Part shown: positions 12,181 through 24,744 of the stretch, piece after piece | Position numbering within the stretch: position 1 is the first letter of the stretch | Layout of the letters: every line of letters begins with the position of its first letter | NCBI RefSeq assembly: GCF_000247695.1 | Contig: NW_004624734.1 | Location: 10,784,019 to 10,848,018 of the forward strand | DNA from: Heterocephalus glaber | Lineage: Eukaryota; Chordata; Mammalia; Rodentia; Bathyergidae | Direction of reading: 5' to 3' | Length of the DNA: 64,000 nucleotides | Made by a program: the position numbers and the translations under genes | The notes under the pieces: model-generated | Told to the model about the DNA's origin: nothing | What the model saw: only the letters and a program-made list of their open reading frames with translations | Database searches by the model: none

Positions 12181-14394
12181 TGCAGTCTTCAGTTCCTAGA
12201 AAACCTACAGAAATAGATGTTTCCAGAACATTTTCAAACATTGCTCCATTGTATTTATCAGAGTATGTTGTAGCTATGTCATCAGTCTCTCTCAGTAAAA
12301 TCAGTAAACCATTCATTAAAAGGACTTCCACAATGTTTGATATATACACAAATTGGATGTAACTTACACATAAGCCAGAAGGAAGCCTATCAACTGTGGA
12401 TGCATGAGAAGCCAGCCCCGACCTAAGGACCTGTGCTGGTGTATCAATGTATACTTCTCCACATTTGCACCCTCCAGCCCTCTCAAGGTCTTCTGAGACT
12501 TGCTTATCTCTTTCAACATCATAGTTCTAAGATTTCCATCTATGGTGTTGAATGTGGCTATAGTTTATTTTTTTTGCTTTTGTATACTTTTCCACTGGGA
12601 GACGAGACTCTACCACAAGTTATTGATTCATTCCTTTGGCAGAAGAGATTTGGCTTGTTTTCAAGTTTGTTTGTTTGTCTGTTGTTGTTGTTGTTGTTGT
12701 TTTACTACAGCAGAGAATAAATGATGCTACCTATATTCTGGGTGCCATACTGCTGGGCTGTATGGTATGGTAATTTCAACTTTACAAAATAATTCTTTAC
12801 TGTCTCACAAAAGAGTTATACCAGTTTACACAGTAATCAGCAGAACATGAGGATTTATTTTGACCCACAGTTTCACCAGCACTTGGCATTGACAAACCTT
12901 AATTTCTGCCAGTCTGATGATTGTAAAACATTTCCCTGGCTTATGTCCTTAATAGCACTTCCCAGGTTACAAATGAAGTTAGTCATCTTTTAAGAAAGTT
13001 ATTGGCAATTTGTTTCCCCCTTCACGAAATTAACTTTCGTCCATTTTTTCTTTCAATTACATGCTGTGATTTAAATGAGTTCTTTATACATTTAGATTCT
13101 AATCCTTTAAAAATTATATAGGTTGTCAGTATCTTCTCCCAATCTGTCTTATCTTTTCAGTATCTTTAATGACATTTTTAAGCAACAGAAATTCCCGATT
13201 TCGATGCAGTTGAGTTTACAAATATTTCCTTTTTGTAGTTAGTGTCTTTGTGTTAGCTTGTTTGAGAAATTCTTTCTTACTCTTAGATCATGAATATATT
13301 TTCTTCTCTTGTCTCTTACAAATGTTAAGACTTTGGCTTTCTATGAAAACTGAATGACTTGGAGTTTGTGTAAGTGGTGGGGTGACAGGTTCGGCCTCAC
13401 TTCTCTTCATATGGGTAATCTCATTTCCCCAACGCCTCTGGATGAATAGCCCCTCCTCTCCCCACTGCTCTGTGATGCCCCTAATTTTGCCTGTCTAGTG
13501 TCCAGACCTGTTTTCTGTCTTGCTTTTCTATTTTCTACCATTGCCAATTTGTGCACCTGTTTCGGTCAGTGTTGATTTTCATAGCTTTACCATCAGTCTT
13601 GTTATCTGATAAGTCATGTTTTGCTATCTTCTTTAGGAGTGTCTTGGCTATTCTTGGGCTAAGTACCTTAAAAACCCTGTTGAGATTTTGGCTATAATTG
13701 CATTGAGTTTTTAGTTTTAGATAAGTTTGGGTCGAAGTGACATTTTTATTTTATTGACTCTTTATATCCTTAAATGTTAAATATCTTCCCTTTTTAAGGC
13801 CTTATTTAATATCTTTAATAAGATTTTATAATTTTTAGCCAAATAATTCTTACACATCTCTATCTGGTCTCATTCCTAGAAATCTTACATTTTTTTGTTG
13901 GTTTATTAATGGTGTATTTTTAAAACTCCACTATCCTCTTTGTTGCTAATTTATAAAAATGCAGTTTAGTTTTGAATATTGATCTTACACCTAAATGGCT
14001 TATAAAATTCTCTTATTATTCTTTAAATTCTCTTATTATTTTCTATACTTTGTAGAATCTCTTGGGTTGTTCTAATAGTTACAGTACCTACGAATAATGA
14101 GTTTTGTATCCTCTATTTTTATTTGGATGTATTAACTGTACAAATTAACTGGTCTTGACATGACATTTCCACATATGTACAGATTGTATATTGATCACGT
14201 TCACCATTCCTGCTACCCTCTTCTTTTCTAATTCTTATGCTTTTTATTTTTCACATATTTTGTACTGGCTGGGATCTTTAAGTTAATGTTAAATATAGGT
14301 GGTGACAATGGATATCATTGTTTTTGTTTTCCTAATTGCAAAATGATTGTGCCTAACGTTTCATCATTAAGAATAAGTTTTGCTCAGTGAGCAT

Positions 14395-14475
14395 CCCCTT
14401 CCCTCTCCCTCCCTCCCTTTCTTCCTCCCTCTCTCCTTTCCTTCCCTCCTTCTTTCCTTCCTTCCTTCCTTTTTT
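14395..14475. repeat. (CCCT/CCTT)n polypyrimidine tract
   Basis: A C/T-only stretch immediately before an antisense SINE, probably derived from the SINE's purine-rich tail. Confidence 0.9.
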
Positions 14476-14682
14476 CACTTCCTTCCTTGTAGTAGGATTC
14501 AATTCAGGACCTTTGCACTGAGCCACATCCCCAGCCTAATTTTAGGTTTTATTATGAGACATGGTTTTGCTAAAGCCTCTAAGTTGTCCAGGCTGGGCTT
14601 GAACTTACTATTCTCCTGCCTTAGCCTCCCAGAGTGCTGGAATTACAGGTGTACACCATAATACTTGGCTAGTTTCCTTTTT
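14476..14682 (-). mobile_element. Composite ID-B1 SINE, antisense
   Basis: The antisense tRNA part (gtaggattcaattcaggacc, 'gcactgagccacatccccagcc') is fused to an antisense B1 part (gtccaggctgggcttgaact, 'ctgccttagcctcccagagtgctgg', aattacaggtgtacacca). The same composite occurs at 22.66 kb. Confidence 0.8.
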
Positions 14683-15635
14683 GTTGCATTGTTGTTGTTT
14701 TTTAAATTATGAATGGATGTTTTATGTTATCAAGTCCTTTTTCTGCAAGTATTGAGATAATTATATGCTTTTTAAAATCTGCTTATGTTAGGAATTACAT
14801 TAACAGATTTTCTTTTTAAACTACCTTAACATTCATTTGTGGAAAAACCAACTTGATCATGATATGCCAGAAAAATCATTTAAAATTTACGGCCCAACTT
14901 GTCTGGCTAATGTTTTATTTAGGATTGTGTCATCAATATCTAGAAATGGCCTCTCATGTTCTTTTTTAAAATTACTCTTGTTGATTTTGCTATCATATCA
15001 GCTTGATAGAGTGAGATATTATTTCTTTTCTATTCTCTGGAAGGCTAAAATGATCTATTCATGAAAAGTTTATTAGAATTTGCCTGTATGATCATTAAGG
15101 TTTGATTTTTGGTGTGTGAGGATTTTTAGCATCCAATATAAATTCTTTATAGTTATGGGACTATTTGGACTTTCTATTCTTTGTTATGTCAGTTTTACAA
15201 AGATGTTTTTCTAAGAATTTATCCATTTAAGTCTTTAGTCTTACTTGAATGAACTTTTTCATAGCATTCTTTGTATTATCTTTTTAATCTCTTCAGCATC
15301 TATAGTTCATTGCTATTTTCATGTCTTATGTTTTTGTACTGATCTTCTTAAAACACAAATATTATCAAGTCATTTCTATTTATAACTATTTTCAGAGAAC
15401 CAATTTTTAACTTTATTGACCCCCCTCTATTTCTTTTTCTTTTTATTTTTTAATCCCACTATTTTTGTTCCTATTATCTCATTATTTTTTGTTATCTTCT
15501 AAGTATTGGATTTCTTTGTTCCTTTCTTAATTTCTCAGGCTATGTTCTTAATTCATGAATTATAAGCCTTTCTTATTTTCCAGATCAACATTTAAGAATA
15601 TGTATATTTTCCTGTTTTTCCTGCAAGTTTGGATA

Positions 15636-15985
15636 TACAGTCATGTGTCTCTTAACAGCAGGAATATTTTCTGAGAAATGTAGTGTTAAGAAATTTCATA
15701 CTGTACAAATATCATAGAGCACATGTACACACACCTGGAAGGTAGAGTCTATTCCACACCTGGACTATATGATGTAGCCAATTGCTCCTAGGCTGTATAC
15801 CTGTACCAGAGGTTACTGTACTGAACATTGTAGGTAATTGTACCACAATGGCATTTGTATACCTAAACATATTTAAACTCAGAGAGGGTAAAGTAAAAAT
15901 ATGAAGTAGCAGAAATTTTTCAACTCCATTATAATCTTATATGTGGGTTTATTGTTGATTGAAGTATCATGACTATACATTATTT
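15636..15985 (+). mobile_element. Tigger/pogo-type MITE, copy 2 (near full length)
   Basis: It begins acagtcatgtgtctcttaac and has 'tttctgagaaatgtagtgttaag', 'gaaggtagagtctattccacacc', gatgtagccaattgctccta and ataatcttatatgtgggttt. It is homologous to copy 1 at 3.0 kb and inserted at the 5' edge of the old L1. Confidence 0.65.
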
Positions 15986-17177
15986 TCATTGGTATTAAGT
16001 TCTATGACTTTTACAGTTTCCATCTTGATTACTTTTTATGGGCCATGATTTATTTAATGGAATGTTCTTAAAGTGTACATGTTTATGGGAGTTCAATATA
16101 CCTTTTTGTATTGATTTCTAACTTAATTGCTTTGCCATCAGGGAATATGGTCTGTATGATACTGAGTCTTTGAAATTTGTTTGGAATATAATTTACTCAT
16201 TTTGGTATCCATAGAGCCTAGCCCTATGCCAAGAACATAAAAGTTGCTTGGTAAATATTTGCTGATATAATGAATGACAGATGAATTAAAGTCTATTGAC
16301 TGGGGATTAAAGTAATTATTTCTTCCTGCTCATAAAAAAATCGTCCAATCCCACCAGCCAGATCATATTCCAAAATAGCCTTGCATTTTAAATGACCACC
16401 AGAAAAATAGTAGTCTGCTAAACTGTCGAAAGTTGCCCTCTCTCCTCCTTAGTTCTTGCTCTTTGGCTGAGAAACAGACACTGTAAGTGCCTGCTTGCAA
16501 AACTGGTAATGTGACACCTTCAGATCCATTCTAAAATACAACAGATCTAGACAATTGCTTTCTCATTCTTTATTATAAGATCCAGAAAAGGGCAGTTTTT
16601 TCTGTAATAGTAATGCTTCTATAAATACATTTAAGGTAGATTTCCTCCAGTGGAATCTCCTATCTCATTGAATCCTCCAAATTCAGGCATGATAAAATGG
16701 GAAATTGACATAAACCTAGTTAGTAGTGGGATGGTTAAGTTCTTAATATTACTTTTTGTCCTGTACACTAACCATCTCCACTTTATTTTTATCATTTATA
16801 TAGCAAAGCAGTAACAATTTAGAGTTGCCTAAGAGAATACTATATAGATAAAGACTTCACACTGAAATCTGCTACAGAGAGTATTGGAAGACAAAGAGTG
16901 GAAATTATAAATCCATTCTACACTAATCAATAATATTGATTAACTGAAGAAAGAAAGGAAAGAATTAACAGCCATTACTTTGATGAGAACATTTCCTCCT
17001 TTTTTAAATCAATAACTGCTTTGGCGTATCAACGAGAGAAGACTGAATCATTAGCATCTCTGCCTTTTCCTAAGCCCCTGGTGTGCAGTTTGAAGGTGCC
17101 TATTAAATAGGCCTTGGAAATGGTGCACAGGGAAAAATACTAGAGCATTCTCATTTTAGAGGAAATATCACAGTATT

Positions 17178-17310
17178 TAGATATTGTAACATTTATATAT
17201 TGTAACAGTGTTTGTAGATTGTAACAATATGTATACAGTATAACAATGCTTGGAATAATGTTCATTATAGTCAATGTTTATAGAAACAATGTTTATAGAA
17301 ACTTTACGAT
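17178..17310. repeat. AT-rich degenerate tandem repeat
   Basis: Units built on ATTGTAACA recur at about 20-bp spacing (gatattgtaac, tatattgtaac, agattgtaac, gtataacaatg). They are followed by two copies of aatgtttatagaaac. Confidence 0.7.
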
Positions 17311-17769
17311 GCGTACCATGAGCACAATAGATAGTAGGAGGTAACATCATTGTGCTCCCAAATACTTGTAAAAGTGGCATCAGGTAAGGTGTTCTCCACC
17401 CTCCTTTCTTAAAGTTTTCTCTGCGCTTGGCCAGCATCAGGCCCTGCTTTTGTATCAGAGGCACATTGTGGGCGTGTCCACCCACACTGACATCTTTTCC
17501 TCTTGTGTCCTGCAGAGGGCCTCCTCAGCCCTGCCTGGGGAAGAGGAGGAGGTGTGTCCAAAGGGCGGGACCTTCACCTGGGCCATAGCAGATTGAATTT
17601 ATCAGCCTCTCTAGATACAAGAGTTCTGAGACCTCCTTCTCCAGAGGAGAAGACAGTGTGTGCAAGACTTGCCTGAAGGCCACATAGGAACCAGTTCTGG
17701 ATAAGAACTGGCTTCTTTTTTTCTTCTTTTAGGTTGTTGATGACCCTTCCTCTCCCTCTTCTATGAGGG

Positions 17770-17900
17770 CAAGTTCTGTGTCTGGCACTGTGTTAAGGAC
17801 TTTATTTACACATACTCCTCACGAAACCCCATAGGTTAACCATCATCAGTTATTCCCTTCATAAACGAGGACATCAAGGCTTCTAGGGGCTCACTAACAA
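17770..17900 (-). repeat. MIR/MIR3 fragment, antisense
   Basis: The phrases 'tgtctggcactgtgttaagg', 'ctcacgaaaccccataggtta' and 'cataaacgaggacatcaagg' match the antisense MIR pattern. Confidence 0.55.
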
Positions 17901-17989
17901 ACAAACCCCAAAGATCTTGTTTAAAAACTGCATAGCTAAAACAACAGGGGCATCAGGATTTGCATCAGACATGACCCAAAGCTTGTGTG

Positions 17990-18056
17990 CAGGGCCGGGG
18001 ATTTAGCTCAGTGGTTTTGCTGCCTGCTGCGCAAGCACCAAAAACCCCCCCAAAAA
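17990..18056 (+). mobile_element. Internally deleted ID-type SINE with perfect 14-bp TSD
   Basis: The insert keeps the A-box half (ccggggatttagctcagtgg) but after 'ctgcgcaagcacc' goes straight to an A/C-rich tail, so the B-box half is missing. Perfect duplications of ccaaagcttgtgtg flank it at 17976-17989 and 18057-18070. Confidence 0.88.
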
Positions 18057-18189
18057 CCAAAGCTTGTGTGTTCCCCTCCTCTTGTGCTTTGAACTGAGGT
18101 AGCAGAGGCTTAGCTCGGGGGCCCCATATCATAGTCCAGACCTCTTTATTCTTGCTTTCCTCTCAACCTCTTTTCTGCTGTAGTATTGT

Positions 18190-18490
18190 TGTCAAATATA
18201 TACGTAACACAAAATCTGCCATCTTTTAGTGCACAGTTGAATAATGATAGGTGCATTCACTTTCATCTAAGAATTTCATTTTGGGAATCTGAAAGTCTAT
18301 CCCCACTAAACAACAGCTCTCATCTCCCCTCCCCAGCCCCTCGTAATCACCATTCCTCTTTCTGTCTCTGTGAATGTGACTCCTCTAGATACCTCAAATA
18401 AGTGGAAACTTACAGTATTTGTCTTTTGTGACTGGCTTCTTTTACTTAACATAATGTTGGCAAGGTTCATGCATGGTATATCATGTGATT
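18190..18490 (+). mobile_element. L1M 3' UTR fragment
   Basis: The phrases 'ccactaaacaacagctctcatctcc', ctccccagcccctcgtaatc, 'ctctagatacctcaaataagtgg', 'gtgactggcttcttttacttaacataatg' and caaggttcatgcatggtata are the typical 3' region of old mammalian L1. Confidence 0.75.
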
Positions 18491-18589
18491 ATGGACACTA
18501 ACTTCAGTCAGCTTTTCCAGCAGGCTGCAAGGTGGGGTGGGGTGGGGTTGTTCATATAGGTTCCGTGAGGGTTTCCTGTGGTGGAAATG

Positions 18590-18775
18590 GATGAGTGTGG
18601 CTCCATCAATAGCTAGCTGTGGTTGTTGGATATGTTATTTAATCCATTCAGGTCTCAGTTTCCTTACCTGTAAAATGGGCTAATAGTACTAACCTTGTAG
18701 AGTGGTTAGGCAGATGCAGTGAGATAATATATGTAAAGCACTCAGAGAGTGGCTGGCGAATGCTAAGACTTTCAC
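18590..18775 (+). repeat. MIR SINE
   Basis: It includes 'ggtctcagtttccttacctgtaaaatgggc', then 'gtgagataatatatgtaaagcactcagagag'. These are the MIR core and 3' end in order. Confidence 0.8.
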
Positions 18776-19320
18776 ACACACTGTTAATGTCAGGTACCAT
18801 ATAGGGTTGCGGGAAGGATTTCAGTATGATCTTTGTCCCTGAGAAGCCTCATGTTCCATGGGAGAGAACTCATTGTATGTCAGATTGTCCCCGGTGTGCC
18901 TAGGGCTTGTGCTGATAGAGACCCTACTTTCAGGGGCTCCTCCTAATCCACCATCTTCCTGTTGTCCATGGCAGGCAGCCCCATGAGTAGAGGGAAGGAT
19001 GGAAGCCTGCATTCCTTCTCATGAGGCCAACTTCTTCTCAGAAGGATGGTAGTCCAAGGGAAGCCTTGTTCCCATCCCTGACTCAAAGCCCATCTGGGAC
19101 CAATATTAGTGTCCTTAGGGGAGACAGAGCAAACCACTGAGTGCTTCCCAGGTCAGTATGACTCAGGGATTGTGACCTTGGCTGGACACCAAGCCAGGTC
19201 TGTCTGCCTTGGTGGCAAATAGAGGGGAGTTTTTGTAAGTGATGCCCAAACACTTAATAAAGGCAGGATGTGACTTGGCTGGAAAAAGGCAGATTCACAA
19301 GCTTCCCGGGTGATTCCAAT

Positions 19321-19416
19321 TTCTCCACCTTAAGGTGGAGAAGCATTGGACTAGAAGATTTCTAGATTCTTTCAGAAAAAGCACTGAACTAGAGGATTCC
19401 TAAATTCTTCTCAGCT
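19321..19416. repeat. Perfect 22-bp palindrome followed by a 38-bp tandem duplication
   Basis: The palindrome ttctccacct-taaggtggagaa occupies 19321-19342 with no spacer. Next to it, 19341-19378 and 19379-19416 are two imperfect copies of a 38-bp unit that begins aagca(t/c)tg(g/a)actaga; about 80% of positions agree. Confidence 0.9.
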
Positions 19417-20504
19417 GTAAAATTCTGCCACCAGCAGCACTTTTTAGTTTAGCACATGTTTATTGACTTCCCTCTTCTGGGCCAGCTGTGCAGGGTCAAG
19501 CACAGACTAGGCTCAAACAAAAAGGCTTGAGTTTGTTTGGTGACCTGGCCATGCTTGCTCCCAGGTGAGGCTCTGGGGAGGCCCCAAAGCAAGGGAGAGT
19601 GGGAGACCAATGAAGAAGGTATTGAAAGAAGACGAGAGGGGTTGGCTGTGCCAAATGCTGCCCAGAAAGTGTGACAGAAAAAGGCTGAGAGTGAGAACAA
19701 ACCATTGGGTTTGACATTAAGGAGGTCACTGCTGGCCCTGATGAGGGTGGCCGGAGAGATAGGTGGAGTAGAGAATGTCAGGCATTAGCACAGCGACTTG
19801 GGGGAACAGAAAACTATGGCCACTGAGGAAGTGCGTTGGGTTGGGTGTTTTCAGTGGTTTTTATTAGAATTTCCTCCATTCCTCCTACTAAGTCTTACTG
19901 CAGAAGCATTTATAAGAATCCAACTGAGCAGGCACTTAATGGCAGACTCTTGACCCCACCCTTCAGTAAGGGGACCTCACCTTACTGTGGCTTTTGTTTT
20001 TCCAGTACAAAAGATTTGTTTCCAGTGGAAACAAACTCATCAAAACATAACCCAGTCCTAGTTATTGCTGAACTGCAAGGGGCTAGGACATCTGTGGGGT
20101 CTCAATGGAGAAACAACTGCCCAAACTGAGACCCATGACCCACATGCAGGAGGGAATGGCTGTGATTTCATTTCTTTCTTTGTCTGTCTCCCCCACCTCG
20201 TTTTCCTCCATCATCTGCCTCTTCATTTTCTTTTATTTTCTCCTTTCCAGTTCTGTCTGCCTCCATTCTCCTTCCCCTTCCCCCAGTGGACCTAGCTTGG
20301 CACATGACGCCTTTACTAATGAGCTCCCATCCCACACACCAGCCCCTGCCCAGCACTCCCTATGCCCACCCACATGTGTCTGTGTGTGTTAACCGCTCAA
20401 GTTTAACCGCTCTTAGCTCTCTGAATATTCTGTGCTTCTCATGCCTCTGGGCCCTTGCATGTGCTGTTCTTTCTTTTTTGGCAAATTCTTGCTGATTTGT
20501 ATTA

Positions 20505-20725
20505 GAATGTACTCTAAGCTGCTATGACAAAGTGGTCTTCAATACATTGTTTAGATATGAGAGAATTTTATTTCTGTCTCATGCTACAGTTTGGAGTCAA
20601 GTGGTTTGGGGATGGTAGGATAGCTCAGTGTGTGTCTTTTATCTCTGGATCCAAGAGGGCTGCTCCAGCACTCACCATCACAACTGCATTCCAGCAGAAG
20701 AAGGAGAGCATGATCCAGATGTTGT
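20505..20725 (-). repeat. Old interspersed repeat, possibly LTR
   Basis: The phrases gctgctatgacaaagtggtc and 'agaattttatttctgtctcatg', with a downstream block of ctccagcactcaccatcaca, look like the antisense end of an old mammalian LTR. The family was not identified. Confidence 0.35.
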
Positions 20726-22364
20726 ACACATTACTTTTAATTATATTCTGCTAGCCAGAAGTTTGTCCTATAGCCACCCTTCACTATGAGGAAAGCTAAA
20801 AATGCAGTCTTCGATTGGGAGAATGGATACTGAGGGTAATAGAGTCTCTGACATATCATCCTTCCAGCTTCACCCGAACATCTTCTCCTTCAGGAGGCCT
20901 GTTCCTCTTGGTTTTGCCCTGCTCATCCTCCTCGCGTGAGACTTGCCATATTGAAGGACTCTCTCTTGTGCGCTCTCTAGTAGGCTGTAAACAAACATGG
21001 CCTGTGTGTCATTTAGCCTGGAGCCTCGGAGAGTGTTGGTCCAGGGAAGATGTGGGTGGCATAGAAGAATCCCAAACAGATGCGCGGTTGGCCTTGGGCC
21101 TACGGGGCCTTCATGCCGGAGGAGGGTGACAGTGGCATGGCCCTTCACCTCCCTGCCTCCCTGACTGGGAAAGCCCGGGAGTCTACAGCTGACCCCCAGG
21201 GCCAGGTGGGAAGAGCCACTGCCTGCTGCCAGGTGAACGCAAAATCCCGAAAAGTGTTACTCAGTTCAAATATTTATTTTAGGTTCAAGTGATATAATCC
21301 AACTCTTACTGAGTCCAAAGGGCAGCAGGAAGCAGGGCGTGGCTGTTTCCACTCTGTGCTGTGTATGGGTGCGGCTCTCACTTTGCCGCTCTCAGGACCT
21401 GTGGCCCCTTCTGTCCCAACAGACAGTGTCTCCCGGGACTCCCCGCTGCTCCTCCTCTCCAAACCCCTGTGCTGCCCACATTCCCACCTCTTCCCCGACC
21501 CCTGAGGTTTCACCTCCCTGAGGACAGTTCTTCTCTGACATTCGGGGGTCATCTGCTAGTGACCAGGGGCAGAGAGCCTTAAACCCTACCAGAGTGAAGG
21601 GGTGGGGACAGCAGAGGAGACCCACAGAGTAGGTTGGTCTCTGATTAACAGTGTAAACTGTTAATCACTTGCTATTTCTTGAAACTTGTCCTATTGAAAG
21701 AGCCATCTGTCACTTCTCCACCCTCCTCCTAGGAGACCATGGGTTTCAGAAATGGATGTATGTGAGAACCATTGCCCTACATCATCGTCCAGCATCAAGA
21801 AAGACCCGTGCCCACCTCCCTGATGCAGACTCTGCGTTTCATGTGTTCAGTCCACACACTTGTTTGTGTGCAAAGTCTGTCTCTCCCACTCCTCTAGCTG
21901 AAGATGGTAGCTGCGTTTTAGAGATAAGGAGGTACCGTGCAAAAAGGTCCCGACATACACAGGATCATCCTGGTGACACAGCAAGGGAATCAGTTACAGC
22001 AGGATCTTCTGCCCCCAGGTATGGGAAGAGTGCACCTGCAGATTTCTAGCAGGGAATGTTTGTTGCTACTCCCAGAATGATTAATCCCTTGGGGTGAATT
22101 TGCACACCTGGGTATTCTCACAGCCAGCACCAAATTGAGGGTTTTGTCCCAGTGGAAAAATTGATTGGCTTTCCCAGTTGTACCCTAAGGGGTGATCCTG
22201 TTGATGTGATTGTCAGGCCAGGAAAGTGTGTCTTTTTCTTCCTTTCTCTGACGTTCCTCCTCCTGTTCTTGTTGAAAATAAGCTTCTTTCTCATCTGAGA
22301 TGTCAAGCCCTCAAGGAGGAAAGAGGAAACATAACATACGCCATCAGGCCAAGAGCATTATTAT

Positions 22365-22640
22365 GAATGTTTGGGGCCCCCTCCCCTGCCCCAGATTTCT
22401 ACATTGATGTCTTGATCCCCAGCATGGGAGTATTAGGGGGTGGGCCCTTGAAGAGGTCAAGATGTTTGGATGAAGTGGTGGGGGTGAAGCCCCTGAGATG
22501 GGATTGGTGTCCTTATGAGGGGTGGAGACTCCTGAGCTCTCTCTGCAGGAGGGCCTGTCCCAGATGCTGGATGTGCAGACACCCTGGTCTTGGGCATGCA
22601 GCCTCCAGAACTGTAAGAGATAATGTCCTGTGAGTTAGGC
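22365..22640 (+). mobile_element. MLT1-type LTR fragment, sense
   Basis: The phrases 'tgaatgtttggggccccctcccc', 'cttgatccccagcatgggag', 'attggtgtccttatgagg' and gcagcctccagaactgtaag follow the sense MLT1 order. Confidence 0.75.
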
Positions 22641-22663
22641 CACTTAGACTAAGTCTATTTCTT

Positions 22664-22852
22664 TTTTTTTCCCAGTATGGAGGATTGAACCCAGGCCCCT
22701 TCATGCCAAGCTACATCTCCAGCCATTTTTTATTTTTTTACTTGGAGACAAGGTGTTGCTAAGTCACTAAATTGCCCAAACTGGTGGTCCTACCTTAGCT
22801 TCCCAGAGGGCTGGGATTATAGACAAGTGCCACCATGCCCTACTAGCCTGGC
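22664..22852 (-). mobile_element. Composite ID-B1 SINE, antisense
   Basis: The tRNA part (cccagtatggaggattgaac, 'catgccaagctacatctccagcc') is joined to a B1 part ('gttgctaagtcactaaattgccc', gctgggattatagacaagtg, ccaccatgccc). It is inserted just downstream of the MLT1 fragment. Confidence 0.8.
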
Positions 22853-23159
22853 CCCATCCTCTTTATAGCAGCCCAGGCAAAAACATTCATGCTATATGCA
22901 ACCTCTGGAAGTTGAAAACACTTTTCAAGTCAGCTTGGGGCCACCGAAAGTGTGGGAATTGCTTAACAAACCCTATAAACTTCAGCCAGAGACTTGGCTA
23001 GAACTAGATCATCTGCAGAGGCCTAACAAATAGCCTTTATCCCTTGGGAATGAGATGTGAGCCCCACAGAGAGCTGAACTGGTCCATTGTGATGTCCTGT
23101 GGCTTAACTGAAATTCTTCTGTTGCCTTCAGAAAGGTCTAACAGGGAAGAGTCTTCATT

Positions 23160-23280
23160 TCCAATAGAATGCTCAACACTCCTAGGTGTGCCAGGCACTG
23201 TGTTAGGTGCTTGGGATGTGAATATGAATAAGGCCTATTTCCTGCTTTCAATAAATAGTTGGAGCTGCACATAGCTAATT
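23160..23280 (+). repeat. L2/MIR3-like fragment
   Basis: The phrases 'gtgtgccaggcactgtgttaggtgcttggga' and 'gaataaggcctatttcctgc' match the ancient L2-type motif. Confidence 0.5.
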
Positions 23281-24267
23281 GAACCATATGAACTCTGTGC
23301 TTCGGGCATGATTGAGTAGAAATATGCTTGACATGACAGGGTGCCCATGTAGAAAAAGAATACCCTGAGGTCTCTCTGGAGGGGATGCACAGTTTTGAGT
23401 AGCAGAGCCATGGGGCCACTTTTGTGTTTGAGGCTGTTCTGGTAGTTGTGCTTAGTGCACTTTCAGCAAGGAGGGACTGGAGGCCGACAGAAAGGCCCTG
23501 GAATCTTGGGGAGTGGGGGACATAAAGAAAGAGAGAATTGGCAGTTTTCCAAATTGGAATTGCTTTGCCAATCGTGTGAATACAGGAAGTAAGGAGGAGA
23601 TTTAAAGATTGCTGTGGTTCTAGTCCAGTATACTAGAAAATGGTGGCACTGTTAACTGAGACAAAACATGGGATAGGGAACCAGTTAGGGATTAGGTGAG
23701 AAGGGACAAGGTGATCACAGGTTATGATGCTGACCCTCCACTTCCTGCTGGGAATTAAACCCAGTGTCTTTTGCCTGCTGGGATCACAGGGAATAGCAGA
23801 AGAAACCTGTGGAGAGACTGGTAGACTACAGGACTCAGGATCCATAGCATTTAGAGATCCATAAGTATTCATACACTCTATGAAATATGTAAATGTTTAT
23901 GTGTTCAGTTAAAAATGATGCTCTATACTGAAGGAAAGGCATTGTCTTTTCTCCTAGTTGGAATCTTCTGTACTTTTGGTCATCTTTGGGGCAGTATTTC
24001 TAAGAATTTAGTTAAGATTCAGGAAATTGAATTTACTCATAGGAAATCAGATCACCACCTGTGACTAGGAGAGAGGACCTTTTGAAGTCTCACGGTGCCC
24101 CAGATCACGCAACCAACCACTGCAGGTGGAACTGAAAGGCAAAAGATTTAAATGATCTGAAGAAAACCAGAGTATTTATGGGTGGAATTGAACAATGGTG
24201 GTCAGTGTCTATACAACAGAGAGGCAGTCTATTTGGCTAGACTGTGCCAGGGTCTTTAAAACCATAA

Positions 24268-24605
24268 CACAGTCACCCCTCAGTATCCATGGGGAATTGG
24301 TTCCAGGTTGATACCCCTTTGTGGATATCAAAGTCCTCAGGTGTTCAAGTCTCTTATGCAAAATGCTGTAGTATTGGCATATAACTATGCATATAGTTAC
24401 TTTAAATCATCTCTAGATGAATTATAATACCTAATACGATGAAAATCCTATGTAAATAATCATTATTAATAGCAGTATTTATAGGATAATGACATTAAGA
24501 AGGTCTGTACCTGTTCAGCGCAGTTACAATTTTTCCCAAATATTTTTGATGTGCAGTTGATCAAATCCATGGATGTGCAATCCATGGGTAGGGAAGGCCA
24601 GCAGG
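24268..24605 (+). mobile_element. Tigger-type MITE (second family), copy 1
   Basis: It starts cacagtcacccctcagtatc with 'ggggaattggttccaggttgatac' and ends 'tgatcaaatccatggatgtgc...gggaaggcc'. The two ends are the reverse complements expected of terminal inverted repeats. It is homologous to the copy at 55.02 kb. Confidence 0.75.
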
Positions 24606-24744
24606 ATTTATTTTAAAGAGGGAAGAATCCAGTTAGGAATTGCTGCTTGATTTTTGAACACTTCAATTCTTTCCTCTCTTGAATACCTTCTAAAACTCTA
24701 AGCAAGTTGAATGGATACAGAAGCAAATGTTTCTAGGAATAGTC

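Larger units (their letters stand above)
12430..15640 (-). mobile_element. Old L1 (L1M-type), antisense, degenerate
   Basis: The + strand reads as the reverse of an L1 3' UTR and ORF2. From low to high coordinates: gctgggctgtatggtatggt, 'accagtttacacagtaatcagcag', ttcaccagcacttggcattg, 'gagttctttatacatttagattctaatc', 'cttctcccaatctgtcttatcttttcagt', and further in tcagagaaccaatttttaac. These are standard antisense L1 landmarks in their normal order. It is full of stop codons. An ID-B1 SINE interrupts it near 14.47-14.68 kb. The left boundary is uncertain by about 100 bp. Confidence 0.75.
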
